A DNA stretch of 64,000 nucleotides, taken from Puniceicoccaceae bacterium K14 (GTDB lineage: Bacteria > Verrucomicrobiota > Verrucomicrobiia > Opitutales > Opitutaceae). The position numbers were made by a program, and so were the translations under genes. Shown piece after piece: positions 18,569 to 27,364 of this stretch. Below the pieces are notes generated by a model. It did no database searches. It saw nothing but the letters and a program-made list of their open reading frames with translations, and was not told the origin of the DNA. The stretch is taken from positions 1 through 64,000 of the forward strand of contig JAKYXN010000026.1 of the NCBI GenBank assembly GCA_022538095.1, read 5' to 3'. Numbering within the stretch: the first letter of the stretch is position 1; each line of letters opens with the position of its first letter.

Positions 18569-19192
18569 CTAGCGGGAATCGAGTGATATTTCCGTGAAGC
18601 GATCCAAGTAGATCTCTAGAGATTCAAGTACGCATGTTTGGCAAGTCGTATCGATTTTGATTTCGGCTAAGGGTGTGTTTATAATTGTCTTTGCCCAGCG
18701 AGAGTCGTCGGTTGGTAATGTAGAATACCAATCTTCTTTCACAGGAAAGCCTTCGTCTCGGCTATACCGATAGAGGACTTTTATAAGAATGCATATCGCA
18801 TTCGTTGGATGCGAAATGAGGGAGTCGAGGCTGGTATTGGATAAGCTATAAACGGAATGGTTGTTTAGCTCATGTATAGGGTTGGATTGGAGGAAGAAGC
18901 TTATTCGAGCGGCTATCTCCAGGGATCTATAGTGAGTGCCAATTTTTGTGCGACGCTTTATTAGCTCGTAGTCTTTTAAAAAGGACAGATCATTTCCATC
19001 TGTTTTTTCTAAATTACAATCGGCTTCGTCATAGAGATCGAGCGGGGACAGGGAGTCTCTTCGTTTACTTTTCCGTTGCATGGCGTGGACCATGCCTCGG
19101 TCTAGACTCAGCAATGTGAGGTGTATGAAATTTTCGCCGGAAAGCTTTTTGTTTAGAACAATGACTCGGGCTTTGTAGATTTCTTTAGCCAA
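18569..19192 (-). CDS. recO: RecO-like DNA repair protein
   Basis: 207 residues, slightly short for RecO (about 240). The N-terminus has the OB-fold pattern YKARVIVLNKKLSGENFIHL then LLSLDRGMVHAMQRKSKRR, matching 'T.GIVL....Y.E.D.....LT...G.....A.GAR' of RecO. The C-terminal part is helical with one CxxC (CQTC). RecO helps load RecA on gapped DNA. The start is TTG, overlapping the DUF502 stop by 8 bp, which implies translational coupling. The match is distant, so the name is likely but not certain. Confidence 0.6.
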   Translation of the reverse strand: MAKEIYKARVIVLNKKLSGENFIHLTLLSLDRGMVHAMQRKSKRRDSLSPLDLYDEADCNLEKTDGNDLSFLKDYELIKRRTKIGTHYRSLEIAARISFFLQSNPIHELNNHSVYSLSNTSLDSLISHPTNAICILIKVLYRYSRDEGFPVKEDWYSTLPTDDSRWAKTIINTPLAEIKIDTTCQTCVLESLEIYLDRFTEISLDSR

Positions 19193-19847
19193 GTTCTTGG
19201 GCTTGTTGTTCTTTCAATTCGCTTTGGTTTACCCAATTTGGCGCTACCGCTCCACCTGAAATAATAAGTTTCATTCCGTCGCCAACAGTCATGTCCAAAA
19301 CTTTGATTTCGCTTCTAGGCAGCATTACGAGGAAGCCGCTGGTAGGGTTTGGAGTTGTCGGAACGAATATATTCCAGAGCTCGGCCTCAGTGCGTGCCTG
19401 AGCTTCCCCTTTGGTCATTCCGGTGTAAAAGCCAAGAGCTTTGCAACCTTTACGCGGAAATTCAATTAAGACGACTTTTTCGAAGACCGCTTTTTTCTGT
19501 GAGCTGAAGGTATCAACGATTTGCTTTACCGACTTATAGACTGTGTTGATGAGTGGCAAACGGTTGAGGAATTTCTCACCCAATGTCCAAAGGTATTTTG
19601 CGACAAAGTAGCGTGACAGGAAACCCAACAAGGTGATGAGAATGAGAACCATGAAGGTAGCTGTCACATTCCAAAACATCTCTAGGTTTTGCTGGTTAAT
19701 CAGTTCTGTTGGGATGAAAAAGAGAACTTTGCCTTTGAAGCTTCCCCCAATTCGAATGACGAGCCAGTTGAAAACAAATAGCGTGATTCCGAGTGGAGCT
19801 AAGAGAACGATCCCTGCTAAAAAAGCTTTTCTAAGAGAGTTGAACAT
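19185..19847 (-). CDS. DUF502 family inner-membrane protein
   Basis: 220 residues. Two N-terminal membrane helices (AFLAGIVLLAPLGITLFVFNW and FWNVTATFMVLILITLLGFL) are followed by the family block LPLINTVYKSVKQIVDTFSS, IEFPRKGCKALGFYTG and IFVPTTPNPTSGFLVMLPRS. The function of DUF502 proteins is unknown; they are widespread in bacteria and plants. The gene precedes and overlaps the RecO-like gene. Its ATG at 19847 is divergent from the SNF2 gene. Confidence 0.9.
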   Translation of the reverse strand: MFNSLRKAFLAGIVLLAPLGITLFVFNWLVIRIGGSFKGKVLFFIPTELINQQNLEMFWNVTATFMVLILITLLGFLSRYFVAKYLWTLGEKFLNRLPLINTVYKSVKQIVDTFSSQKKAVFEKVVLIEFPRKGCKALGFYTGMTKGEAQARTEAELWNIFVPTTPNPTSGFLVMLPRSEIKVLDMTVGDGMKLIISGGAVAPNWVNQSELKEQQAQELG

Positions 19848-19998
19848 TATTTGTGTCTATAACTAATTCAGCCTATTAGCCGTTTGCAATGGCGATATTG
19901 GACATTTTTTAGATTGAGACAACGATATTGGGAAAGGTTTCATTGGGCGTTAAAAAGGTTTGCCGATTCAAAGTTAGGATTTTTAGTATCAATCTTTT

Positions 19999-22491
19999 AT
20001 GCAGTGGAAGAACGCTAATCGGCTCTATTCAAAGACGTCACTCGAGTTGTGGAGTAAACGGCTTGAATTGTCTTGGGAGGCAAATTTTTGTTCAGAGGCT
20101 TTGTCTCTAGGGAGGCGGTATTATAAGAAAGGCACTGTTAAAGAAATATCTATAGGGGAGAGTGATGCGATTACGACTTGTCGTTTTGGCAAAGAAGAGC
20201 GTTATTCCGTGGTCGAATGGGAAGAAGGCGATTTGAGTGTACGATCTTCTACGAATGACGATATCTGCGCTGGAGCTATGGCGGTTGCCGGTTTGTTGGA
20301 AATTGAGGAATTGATCGCTGATGAAGACTTAGCGTTGCTTGAAGATTTCAAAATGGAGGTGCAGCAGCCAAAGGAATCTCCGACGCATTTTAAGAAGAAA
20401 AACAGAATCAAGACTCCATCTAGAATACTCCACCTAGTATTGGATACGCACTATAAGGGGCTGATATGCGAGGCTTATTGGGTTTCTGAGGATGGCATTC
20501 GAAATCCAGCTTTGCGAATCGATACAGGAGCCCCGAATGCGGAAAGCGCTGAAGAGCGTGGGCGTCTGATTGCATTGGCTACCAAGGCCCGCAAATCACA
20601 CTTTAAATATTCTGCTGAATTCAACGGGTACCTTCTAGAGAATTTGCATGAAATACCATTTTTTATCCACCGTGTCTGGCCTTCGTGGAAAGCCGTTTTT
20701 TCGTGGGAGGAAAGAGAAAATGTATCCAATATTCGTGAGACAGTAACGATGCTGAAGGTGCAGGCCCGCGCGGACGTCACTGACACCGGGAAACTCGATC
20801 TGGATTGGGTCTTTCGGACGGGGCAAGGACTATTGGGAGAAGAAGCGACGAATCGCTTGTTGGAGTCCGGAGGGAAGCCATCTTTGGTTCCGGAGCTCGG
20901 GATTGTGCAAGTTGATGCTGAATCCCGCAAGATGATGGAGGAGTGGAGGCAAAAAGAGGAGAGCGAAGAAGTACTAGCATTCGAGCCATACCATTTGTTC
21001 TCCCTTTTTCCTGCAGATAGTCAAAATTTGATCCTATCTGAAGAAATTGAAAAATGGCGAAATCGGCTTCTGTCTCCGGACCAAGAGAAAATTGATTTGT
21101 TGGAGTGCTTGCGACCGTATCAACGATATGGGGTTAAGTGGATGGCTCGTTTGTTAGACAACGAATGTAATTGCTTGCTCGCAGATGAAATGGGTTTGGG
21201 TAAGACGGTTCAGGTAATCGCCTATGTGAAGGAGCGGATTCTTGAGAAATGTTCGGTGGTTATCCTTTGCCCGGCGAGCGTGGTTCCGGTTTGGATTTCA
21301 GAGTTTAAGAAATTCGCTCCGCAGAAAAAAGCGGTGAAATACGAAGGTGGACCAATCAAAAAATTAGGTGAAGACTGGGACGTTATGGTTACGAGCTTCT
21401 CCCAGATGAGAAACCATATCGATAAGCTGGAAGTGCACCCATTTGAACTCGCTATTATTGATGAGGCTCAATTTATCAAGAACCCAACCGCCAAAATTAC
21501 TCAATCAACTTTTAGGATTAAGGCTCCCAAGCGTATTGCTTTAACGGGTACGCCAATCGAAAATAAACCATTGGATATCTGGCCAGCATTTCGATTCTTG
21601 ATGCCAGGTTTGTTGGGGACAAAGAAAGATTTTGAAAGTCGCTTTGCAGAGAATCCAGGAGCGTTTAAGGCACGTTTGAAGACTCAGATTGAACCCTTTA
21701 TGCTCAGAAGGACGAAAGCTGAGGTTGCGAAAGATTTACCTGAAAAAATCATTATAGATCATCACTGCGACTTAACGAAAAAGCAGGTCGATGAGTATTC
21801 TCGATTGTGCTCGGAGGGAATGGAAAGGCTTTCAAACGATAAGGGTAAGGCTATGAATAAAAATCGCTTCGCTATCTTCAGTCTTCTTACTCGATTGAGA
21901 CAAGTCAGTTGCGATCCGGATTTATTGCCTTGGATGGAGGCCAAGTTGGAGGACAGTGGTAAGCTCATGATGCTGCTGGAGAAACTTATCGAAGTTTTGG
22001 GTACAGGTCATAAGGTTGTGATTTTTAGTCAATTTACAGGGTTCTTAGCTCGAGTGAATGAAATGATTCGAGAGTCTTTCCCTGGGTTGCCGATTTTTCA
22101 GCTTACCGGTTCTACCAAAGATCGGGAGGTGCCCGTTAACGGTTTTCAGCAGTGCGAAGAGACTGCTGCGATGCTCGTGAGTTTGAAAGCTGCGGGAACT
22201 GGGATCACCTTGCACTCGGCTGACTATGTCTTTGTTCTGGATCCTTGGTGGAACCCTGCGGTTGAGAATCAAGCGATAGACCGTGTGCACCGTATTGGTC
22301 AGAAGAAGACCGTGTTTGTTTATCGCTTTATCGCAAAACGCTCGATCGAAGAGCGTATCCAAAACCTTCAAGGCGAAAAAATGGAGCTGTTTAATAGCCT
22401 AATTAGCGATTCTAAAACCGAAGGAGCGGAATTCTCCTCGCAGATGAAGTCGCTGGAAGCGTTGTTAGTCCTGGCCCAAGAAGATCACTAA
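19999..22491 (+). CDS. SNF2-family DNA-dependent ATPase/helicase
   Basis: 830 residues. The N-terminal third is the less conserved bacterial SNF2 region and may hold a degenerate SWIM segment (SVRSSTNDDICAGAMAVAGL). The ATPase core starts near residue 370: LRPYQRYGVKWM, Walker A LADEMGLGKTVQ, Walker B IIDEAQFIKN, motif III ALTGTPIENKP, and the C-terminal lobe VVIFSQFTGF, VSLKAAGTGITL, DPWWNPAVENQAIDRVHRIGQ. It translocates on double-stranded DNA; bacterial members act in transcription recycling or repair. It is convergent with plsC, sharing 4 bp (22488-22491). Confidence 0.93.
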   Translation: MQWKNANRLYSKTSLELWSKRLELSWEANFCSEALSLGRRYYKKGTVKEISIGESDAITTCRFGKEERYSVVEWEEGDLSVRSSTNDDICAGAMAVAGLLEIEELIADEDLALLEDFKMEVQQPKESPTHFKKKNRIKTPSRILHLVLDTHYKGLICEAYWVSEDGIRNPALRIDTGAPNAESAEERGRLIALATKARKSHFKYSAEFNGYLLENLHEIPFFIHRVWPSWKAVFSWEERENVSNIRETVTMLKVQARADVTDTGKLDLDWVFRTGQGLLGEEATNRLLESGGKPSLVPELGIVQVDAESRKMMEEWRQKEESEEVLAFEPYHLFSLFPADSQNLILSEEIEKWRNRLLSPDQEKIDLLECLRPYQRYGVKWMARLLDNECNCLLADEMGLGKTVQVIAYVKERILEKCSVVILCPASVVPVWISEFKKFAPQKKAVKYEGGPIKKLGEDWDVMVTSFSQMRNHIDKLEVHPFELAIIDEAQFIKNPTAKITQSTFRIKAPKRIALTGTPIENKPLDIWPAFRFLMPGLLGTKKDFESRFAENPGAFKARLKTQIEPFMLRRTKAEVAKDLPEKIIIDHHCDLTKKQVDEYSRLCSEGMERLSNDKGKAMNKNRFAIFSLLTRLRQVSCDPDLLPWMEAKLEDSGKLMMLLEKLIEVLGTGHKVVIFSQFTGFLARVNEMIRESFPGLPIFQLTGSTKDREVPVNGFQQCEETAAMLVSLKAAGTGITLHSADYVFVLDPWWNPAVENQAIDRVHRIGQKKTVFVYRFIAKRSIEERIQNLQGEKMELFNSLISDSKTEGAEFSSQMKSLEALLVLAQEDH

Positions 22492-23135
22492 ATGATAACG
22501 GCTTTGGGTTTGGGGATTTTAGCGATCGCTTCCATAATCTTATCAGCGATTATTTGGTAGCGTGCTTTGCCGGCGGCTTTGCCAGGGTCCAGTTCGTGAA
22601 TATCAAGCGGTTTTCCGTAGTTTATGTGTATCCGATTGTTTAAGTTCGGTAGTTTGGATTCCTTTGATAGAACTGGGTGTGAATTGAAAATTCGGCATGG
22701 GACGATTCGAGCTTTTGACTTTGCGGCGATCAACCCGATTCCTGGTTTAGCCGTTTGCAAATTACCGTCCGGGGAGCGAGTGCCCTCTGGAAATAGAGTT
22801 AGAAGGCCACCACTTTTAAGCGTTTTGAGAGTATTCTTGAGCGCATTGACGTCGGATTCACCGTCCCTGTCAACGGGTATTGCTCCGACAGTATCGAGCC
22901 ACCAAGAAGCGATGCCAGGCTTCCACAGGGTTTTGCGAGCAAAGAATGTGACTTTGCGCTTAAGCTGTGAGCCGATGAGCGGGGGATCTAGGTGGCTTGC
23001 GTGGTTTGCAGCTAAAATGCATGCGCCTTCTTGAGGAATGTTCTTTGTTCCGCTTATCTCACCACTAATGAGTTGTTGGTAGGTTGTTTGAATTAAACTG
23101 TGGGATGTCCAGTAAATCAGATCGGATAGTTTCAT
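22488..23135 (-). CDS. plsC: 1-acyl-glycerol-3-phosphate acyltransferase
   Basis: 215 residues. It has motif I NHASHLDPP with the catalytic His and Asp (about residue 44), the FARKTLWKPG region, and motif III FPEGTRSPDG. It adds the second acyl chain to lysophosphatidate at the inner membrane, making phosphatidic acid. The start codon overlaps the cmk stop (TAATG), so plsC is translated with cmk, a pairing seen in many genomes. It is the last gene of the tyrA-aroA-cmk-plsC run. Confidence 0.92.
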   Translation of the reverse strand: MKLSDLIYWTSHSLIQTTYQQLISGEISGTKNIPQEGACILAANHASHLDPPLIGSQLKRKVTFFARKTLWKPGIASWWLDTVGAIPVDRDGESDVNALKNTLKTLKSGGLLTLFPEGTRSPDGNLQTAKPGIGLIAAKSKARIVPCRIFNSHPVLSKESKLPNLNNRIHINYGKPLDIHELDPGKAAGKARYQIIADKIMEAIAKIPKPKAVII

Positions 23136-23809
23136 TAATCGATTGTTTTGATCGTTTTTTCTACCAACGTAGATGCGTGTTGGATTACTTCTTCGAGCGT
23201 CATTTCCGAACTATCAATTAATATGGACCCATCCGGTCGAGTGAGTGGAGCGCTCTTTCTTTGAGAATCTTGCGCATCACGTTTTTCAATACTGTCCACG
23301 ATACCTTCTTTGGCCCGTCGTGCAGCCCGTTTTTCCGGGTCCGCAAAGAGAAATAGCTTTAAGTGAGCATCAGGGAAAATAATGGACCCAATATCGCGAC
23401 CTTCCATGACAAGCCCGTCGAAATCATATTTTTTAGCAACTATCGCTTGCTCTCTTTGGTAATCGAGGAGGAATTTTCTTAGCGTAGGCAGAGCGGCGTA
23501 TTGTGAGACATTTTTGTTCACTCGCTCGCTACGAATTGATTGATCAGGTATCCAATCATTAATGGAAATAGATGCCTTTTTGTCTTCGATGGCAGTGCCC
23601 AATTTGAGCGATTCGAGACCGATCTCTAATTGCGATCCTTCGATTGCTGGCACCTGAGTATCGAGTAGTTTCAGCGTTACGGCTCGATAAAAAGAGCCTG
23701 TGTCAACGTGCATCAAATTGAATCGTTTGCTTAATCCGTTTGAAGTTGAAGACTTGCCTGCGGCGGCACCGCCGTCGATCGCGATGATGATGAAAGGTGT
23801 ATTACCCAT
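23135..23809 (-). CDS. cmk: Cytidylate kinase
   Basis: 224 residues, usual length. P-loop IDGGAAAGKSSTS (about residues 11-21), DTGSFYRAVT NMP-binding segment, GLVMEGRDIGSIIFPDA, and a lid with RAARRAKEG. It phosphorylates CMP and dCMP with ATP. It overlaps aroA by 8 bp upstream and plsC by one base downstream. The start matches the family N-terminus. Confidence 0.94.
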   Translation of the reverse strand: MGNTPFIIIAIDGGAAAGKSSTSNGLSKRFNLMHVDTGSFYRAVTLKLLDTQVPAIEGSQLEIGLESLKLGTAIEDKKASISINDWIPDQSIRSERVNKNVSQYAALPTLRKFLLDYQREQAIVAKKYDFDGLVMEGRDIGSIIFPDAHLKLFLFADPEKRAARRAKEGIVDSIEKRDAQDSQRKSAPLTRPDGSILIDSSEMTLEEVIQHASTLVEKTIKTID

Positions 23810-25148
23810 GATATGTGGTGGCTGCTGATTCGCTCTCGATTCTGGCGTTTTCTAAGACTTCAAAGAAATCGGGAAAGGTCTTTTTGCAGCAGGTGGGATC
23901 TTCAATATTCAGCCAAGGAGACCCGTCGCCGTTTTTGTTGAAGCACCCAAGGATGCCAAAGCTCATAGCGACACGATGGTCGTGGTAGGTGGCAATTGAT
24001 GCATTTTGTAGGGGTTGGGGGCTTACTGAAAGGGAACCTTCCTCTTGGCTAATTGATTGGCCGACACGGTCCAAGCCGTTTGCCATGGCTTCTATTCGAT
24101 CGCACTCTTGGTGTCTTGTATGAGCGATTCCCTCGATCTTGCTTGGACCATTGAGTAAAGGAGTGATTGCGGCACCAGTTAAAAAAGTATCCGAAAACTT
24201 GTAGAAACTAGAATTGAGTGCAGTTGGTTTTTCGCCTTTCTCATAGCGGCAAATTGCTGAGTTATCTTTCCATTCAATTTGGGCACCGGCTGCAATTATT
24301 TGAGTGGTGAATTCTGTGTCGCCTTGTAAGGAGTTTTGGGTAACGCCATCAATCTCAATGGATCCTCCCACTACGAGCGGAAGGGCAAAGAAGTAACTTG
24401 CGGCAGAGGCGTCTCCTTCGACTTTGTATCCTTCTGGTTTTGAAGAGTAGGGCTTTTGTGGCTGGATGACGTAGTTGGAGTCGCTCGCAATGATGTTTTT
24501 ACTTTGGATACCAAATTGTTTTAACATCTCGATTGTCATATCGATGTAACTACGACGCAAGCTTGTGTCTTCTAGCTGGAGCGTTAACGCTTCTTTGCCA
24601 TAAGGCGCAGCCATAACAATGGCTGAGATGAATTGAGAACTGCTCATGGAGTTTATGGAGACGATTCCTCCTTTAAGCCCATGTGGCTTTATGGTGATCG
24701 GCATGAAGTCGCCAGTCGTTTCGATTTCTGCTCCTTGTTGAATGAGGCAATCAACGAGGCTTTTGATCGGGCGTTTTCTCATTTGCGGAACGCCATCGAG
24801 AGTGTACTCGCCACCTTCTTGGAGACAGCAAAAAGCGGTTAGAAAGCGAGCGGAGGTACCAGAGTTGCCAACGAAGAGGGATGCTTCTTTGTTAGGGATT
24901 TTTCCTCCTAGTCCCAAAACGGTGATTCTCTTTTCATTTGCGTTGGCGTCGATTTCGAAGCCGAGCGCGGTGAGTGCGTTCACCATTATTTCCGTATCCT
25001 CGCTGAAAAGACAATTTTCGAGGATTGTTTTACCATCGGCTAAGGCAGCGACAATCAGAGCGCGGTTTGTGATGCTCTTCGAACCAGGAAGGCTTACACG
25101 AGCGTTTACTGGATGCGTGAATGGTTTGATTGGAAGTGGATCTATCAT
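23802..25148 (-). CDS. aroA: 3-phosphoshikimate 1-carboxyvinyltransferase (EPSP synthase)
   Basis: 448 residues. Family marks: LPGSKSITNRALIVAALADG near the N-terminus, GNSGTSARFLTAF, DGVPQMRKRP, SSQFISAIVMAAP, the Asp of SDTFLTGAAITPL, and HTRHQECDRIEAMANGL. It joins PEP to shikimate 3-phosphate in the chorismate pathway. The next gene upstream is tyrA, so two aromatic-pathway genes are adjacent. The 8-bp overlap with cmk indicates coupled translation. Confidence 0.96.
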   Translation of the reverse strand: MIDPLPIKPFTHPVNARVSLPGSKSITNRALIVAALADGKTILENCLFSEDTEIMVNALTALGFEIDANANEKRITVLGLGGKIPNKEASLFVGNSGTSARFLTAFCCLQEGGEYTLDGVPQMRKRPIKSLVDCLIQQGAEIETTGDFMPITIKPHGLKGGIVSINSMSSSQFISAIVMAAPYGKEALTLQLEDTSLRRSYIDMTIEMLKQFGIQSKNIIASDSNYVIQPQKPYSSKPEGYKVEGDASAASYFFALPLVVGGSIEIDGVTQNSLQGDTEFTTQIIAAGAQIEWKDNSAICRYEKGEKPTALNSSFYKFSDTFLTGAAITPLLNGPSKIEGIAHTRHQECDRIEAMANGLDRVGQSISQEEGSLSVSPQPLQNASIATYHDHRVAMSFGILGCFNKNGDGSPWLNIEDPTCCKKTFPDFFEVLENARIESESAATTYHG

Positions 25149-25168
25149 GGAAAATATCTCGATGGAAG

Positions 25169-26011
25169 TTAGAGTGAATCTCTAAATTTTTTACCTTTCG
25201 CGAGGAGTGATTTCGTCATTTCTGGGTCGTTCTTGGCGATCGCTTCACGGTATTTTTCGATTTCAATTTGGAAATCGGACAAGCTTTTAAGAATTTCTTC
25301 TCGATTCTGAAAAATGATTTCTGTCCAGAGGCCAGGATCACCTGCGGCTATACGAGTGGTGTCGCGGAGCCCATTGCCGCAAAAATCCACTGCGTTGGGA
25401 CAGCTTTCGTCGAGGTAACTCGCGAGTGCCGCGGAGATAATATGAGGGCTGTGGCTTCCTTTGGCAGTGAGTTCATCATGCTTTTCAGGAGTCTCGACAA
25501 TCACTTTGGACCCAAGGTCCTCCCAAAACTTGCTCACCTTCTGCACATTTTCTACTGAAGATTTTTCGCTGGGGGTTACGAAACATACTTTCCCGTTGAA
25601 AAGTGTAGATTGGGCATTTTCCATTCCTGTTTTTTCCGAGCCTGCCATTGGGTGGGATCCGATGAAGCAGGCTTGGTCACTGAGTATCGCAGTGCATTCT
25701 TTAACAATATTGGTCTTAGCGCTACCAACATCGGTGACAATCGTTTCGGTGGAAAGGAAGGGGCTTATTGTGCTGGTTAACTCGATTATGCGATTAACCG
25801 GAGCACAAATGATCACTAAATCCGCTCCTTCACAAACCGTTTTCAAGTCGATGCTCGCTTGATTACACCAGTCCTTTTGATTCAGGGCATCAACTGCTTC
25901 GTGCCTTCTAGCCCAGATTCGAATGTTCTCAGCAGCGGCTGTGTCTTTCGTAGCCATTGCTATGGAAGCACCTAAGAGGCCGGGGGCGAGTATTGTCAAA
26001 TTTTTGATCAC
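25169..26011 (-). CDS. tyrA: Prephenate/arogenate dehydrogenase
   Basis: 280 residues. Rossmann dinucleotide motif LAPGLLGASIAMA (residues 8-20), VIICAPVNRIIEL, TDVGSAKTNI, FIGSHPMAGSEKTG (the prephenate-binding His), and FCGNGLRDTTRIAAGDPGLW. It oxidises prephenate (or arogenate) on the way to tyrosine, using NAD(P). No ACT or chorismate-mutase domain is fused. Start is GTG at 26011. It is the first gene of the aromatic run, 20 bp before aroA. Confidence 0.94.
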   Translation of the reverse strand: MIKNLTILAPGLLGASIAMATKDTAAAENIRIWARRHEAVDALNQKDWCNQASIDLKTVCEGADLVIICAPVNRIIELTSTISPFLSTETIVTDVGSAKTNIVKECTAILSDQACFIGSHPMAGSEKTGMENAQSTLFNGKVCFVTPSEKSSVENVQKVSKFWEDLGSKVIVETPEKHDELTAKGSHSPHIISAALASYLDESCPNAVDFCGNGLRDTTRIAAGDPGLWTEIIFQNREEILKSLSDFQIEIEKYREAIAKNDPEMTKSLLAKGKKFRDSL

Positions 26012-26164
26012 AGTGGAACTCTATCTACCTTAAATACTTATGTAATTGGTTGGAAATGATATGTAGTCAATCTCTGGTAGAGGCTGAGAATAAGCGATTC
26101 GTTCTTTACGGTAGAATGCAGCATAGTGTTTGATTGATTTGTTAGTGTAAAATCCGAGGCAACA

Positions 26165-26287
26165 ATGGACGAATCTCCCGAAGAAATACAAGCAAGCAGA
26201 CGTGCCAAACGAATATTATTCACCGTTATGGCGATTTTTATTATTTTTCCAGTAGCGATTTTGGTCTGGCAGACGATTAAAGGGTAG
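26165..26287 (+). CDS. Small single-pass membrane protein (40 aa)
   Basis: Starts MDESPEEIQASRRAKRILF and continues into one hydrophobic helix (VMAIFIIFPVAILVW) ending QTIKG. A good Shine-Dalgarno (CGAGG) lies 6 nt before the ATG, which is rare in this window. The charged N-terminus with basic RRAKR before the helix gives a cytoplasmic-N topology. It ends 64 bp before the PIN-TRAM gene on the same strand. I do not recognise the family. Confidence 0.6.
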   Translation: MDESPEEIQASRRAKRILFTVMAIFIIFPVAILVWQTIKG

Positions 26288-26351
26288 GTGGCGGTTGATC
26301 CGCTACTGTATGTGTACAAGACGTTTTTTAAACTTCCAGCAGCGATTTTCG

Positions 26352-27353
26352 ATGAACCAATCTATCCTCTTTGTCCGGATCTTTTTGATGCTCCTGTGTG
26401 TCGCCGGAGGGGCATTGGTGTCGTACATTTTTCATGTGAGTCAACCGCTTTGGATAGCTATGTTGATCGGTGCTTTGCTGGGGTCGCTTCTCGTTTTGAT
26501 CGATCTTTTGATGAAGGGGTTTTCGCTTCGGGCTCTATCAGCCTTGGTTTTTGGCCTTTTTATGGGGATGTTGGGGGCGAACTTTATAGCGAACTCTCCG
26601 CTGTTTGAAGGCGGTGATCCTGAGGTTGTTTATATTTCGAGGTTGGCGGTGTTTGTGACCGGAACCTATTTAGCGACTGTCATCGCTTTGCGAGGTCGGG
26701 ACGAATTCAATTTGGTGATTCCGTATGTGAAATTTGAACAGCAAAATATCGAGAAGCAGCTTATGGTGTTGGACTCAAGCGCGTTGGTAGACGGGCGAAT
26801 TGCTAAACTCTGTGAGGCAAAACTGGTACGCGATGAATTGATTGTGCCTCGTTTCGTGATGAATGAGTTGTTTGAGCAATCAGCGTCGCATAACGAGGAG
26901 TTGATGCATCGCGGCAAGCGTGGCCTGGAAATTTTCGATCGCTTGCAGAGTATAGAGGGGCTTTATATTTCTATTCACGATAGTGAATTGCCCAGCAGGG
27001 ATTCACGCGATGACAAACTTTTGTATATTGTGACTTCGCTAAAGGGTCGGCTTTTTTCCGCTAATGAATTGCTCTTAAATAAAGCAAGACACGCTAATGT
27101 TTCGTACGTAGATGTAAACTATCTTCAGAAGTTGCTGGTAAGCGATATCGCGGTTGGCGAATCGCTAAAGGTGAGCCTAGTAAAAGAGGGAAGAGAAGAT
27201 GGCCAGGCAATTGGTTACCTGTCCGACGGTTCGATGGTGGTTGTGGCATCGGGTGCCAACTATCTGGATTCTAAGGTAATGGCAGAAATTACTAGCATCG
27301 TACCAATCAATGGTGGGAGGATGATTTTTTCTCGATTTTTGGATGTAGTGTAG
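26352..27353 (+). CDS. PIN-TRAM membrane protein (YacL-like)
   Basis: 333 residues from the ATG at 26352; a TTG at 26295 would add 19 residues that do not look like a signal. Four hydrophobic segments (RIFLMLLCVAGGALVSYIF, WIAMLIGALLGSLLVLIDL, LSALVFGLFMGMLGANF, SRLAVFVTGTYLATVIAL) precede a PIN nuclease domain (LMVLDSSALVDGRI, FVMNELFEQSAS, SRDDKLLYIVT) and a C-terminal TRAM domain (EGREDGQAIGYLSDGSMVVV). B. subtilis YacL has this layout. Membrane-anchored RNA-binding nuclease by family, substrate unknown. Confidence 0.9.
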   Translation: MNQSILFVRIFLMLLCVAGGALVSYIFHVSQPLWIAMLIGALLGSLLVLIDLLMKGFSLRALSALVFGLFMGMLGANFIANSPLFEGGDPEVVYISRLAVFVTGTYLATVIALRGRDEFNLVIPYVKFEQQNIEKQLMVLDSSALVDGRIAKLCEAKLVRDELIVPRFVMNELFEQSASHNEELMHRGKRGLEIFDRLQSIEGLYISIHDSELPSRDSRDDKLLYIVTSLKGRLFSANELLLNKARHANVSYVDVNYLQKLLVSDIAVGESLKVSLVKEGREDGQAIGYLSDGSMVVVASGANYLDSKVMAEITSIVPINGGRMIFSRFLDVV

Positions 27354-27364
27354 TGTTTTTATTA

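Noticed and set aside
18569-19192. RecO-like gene as a pseudogene because of short length and TTG start
   Set aside because: The frame is intact, overlaps the upstream gene in the way coupled genes do, and keeps the OB-fold pattern.
26038-26319. Leftward 93-codon frame over the small membrane peptide
   Set aside because: It has no ribosome-binding site or domain, and the rightward 40-codon frame has a proper Shine-Dalgarno and a membrane helix.
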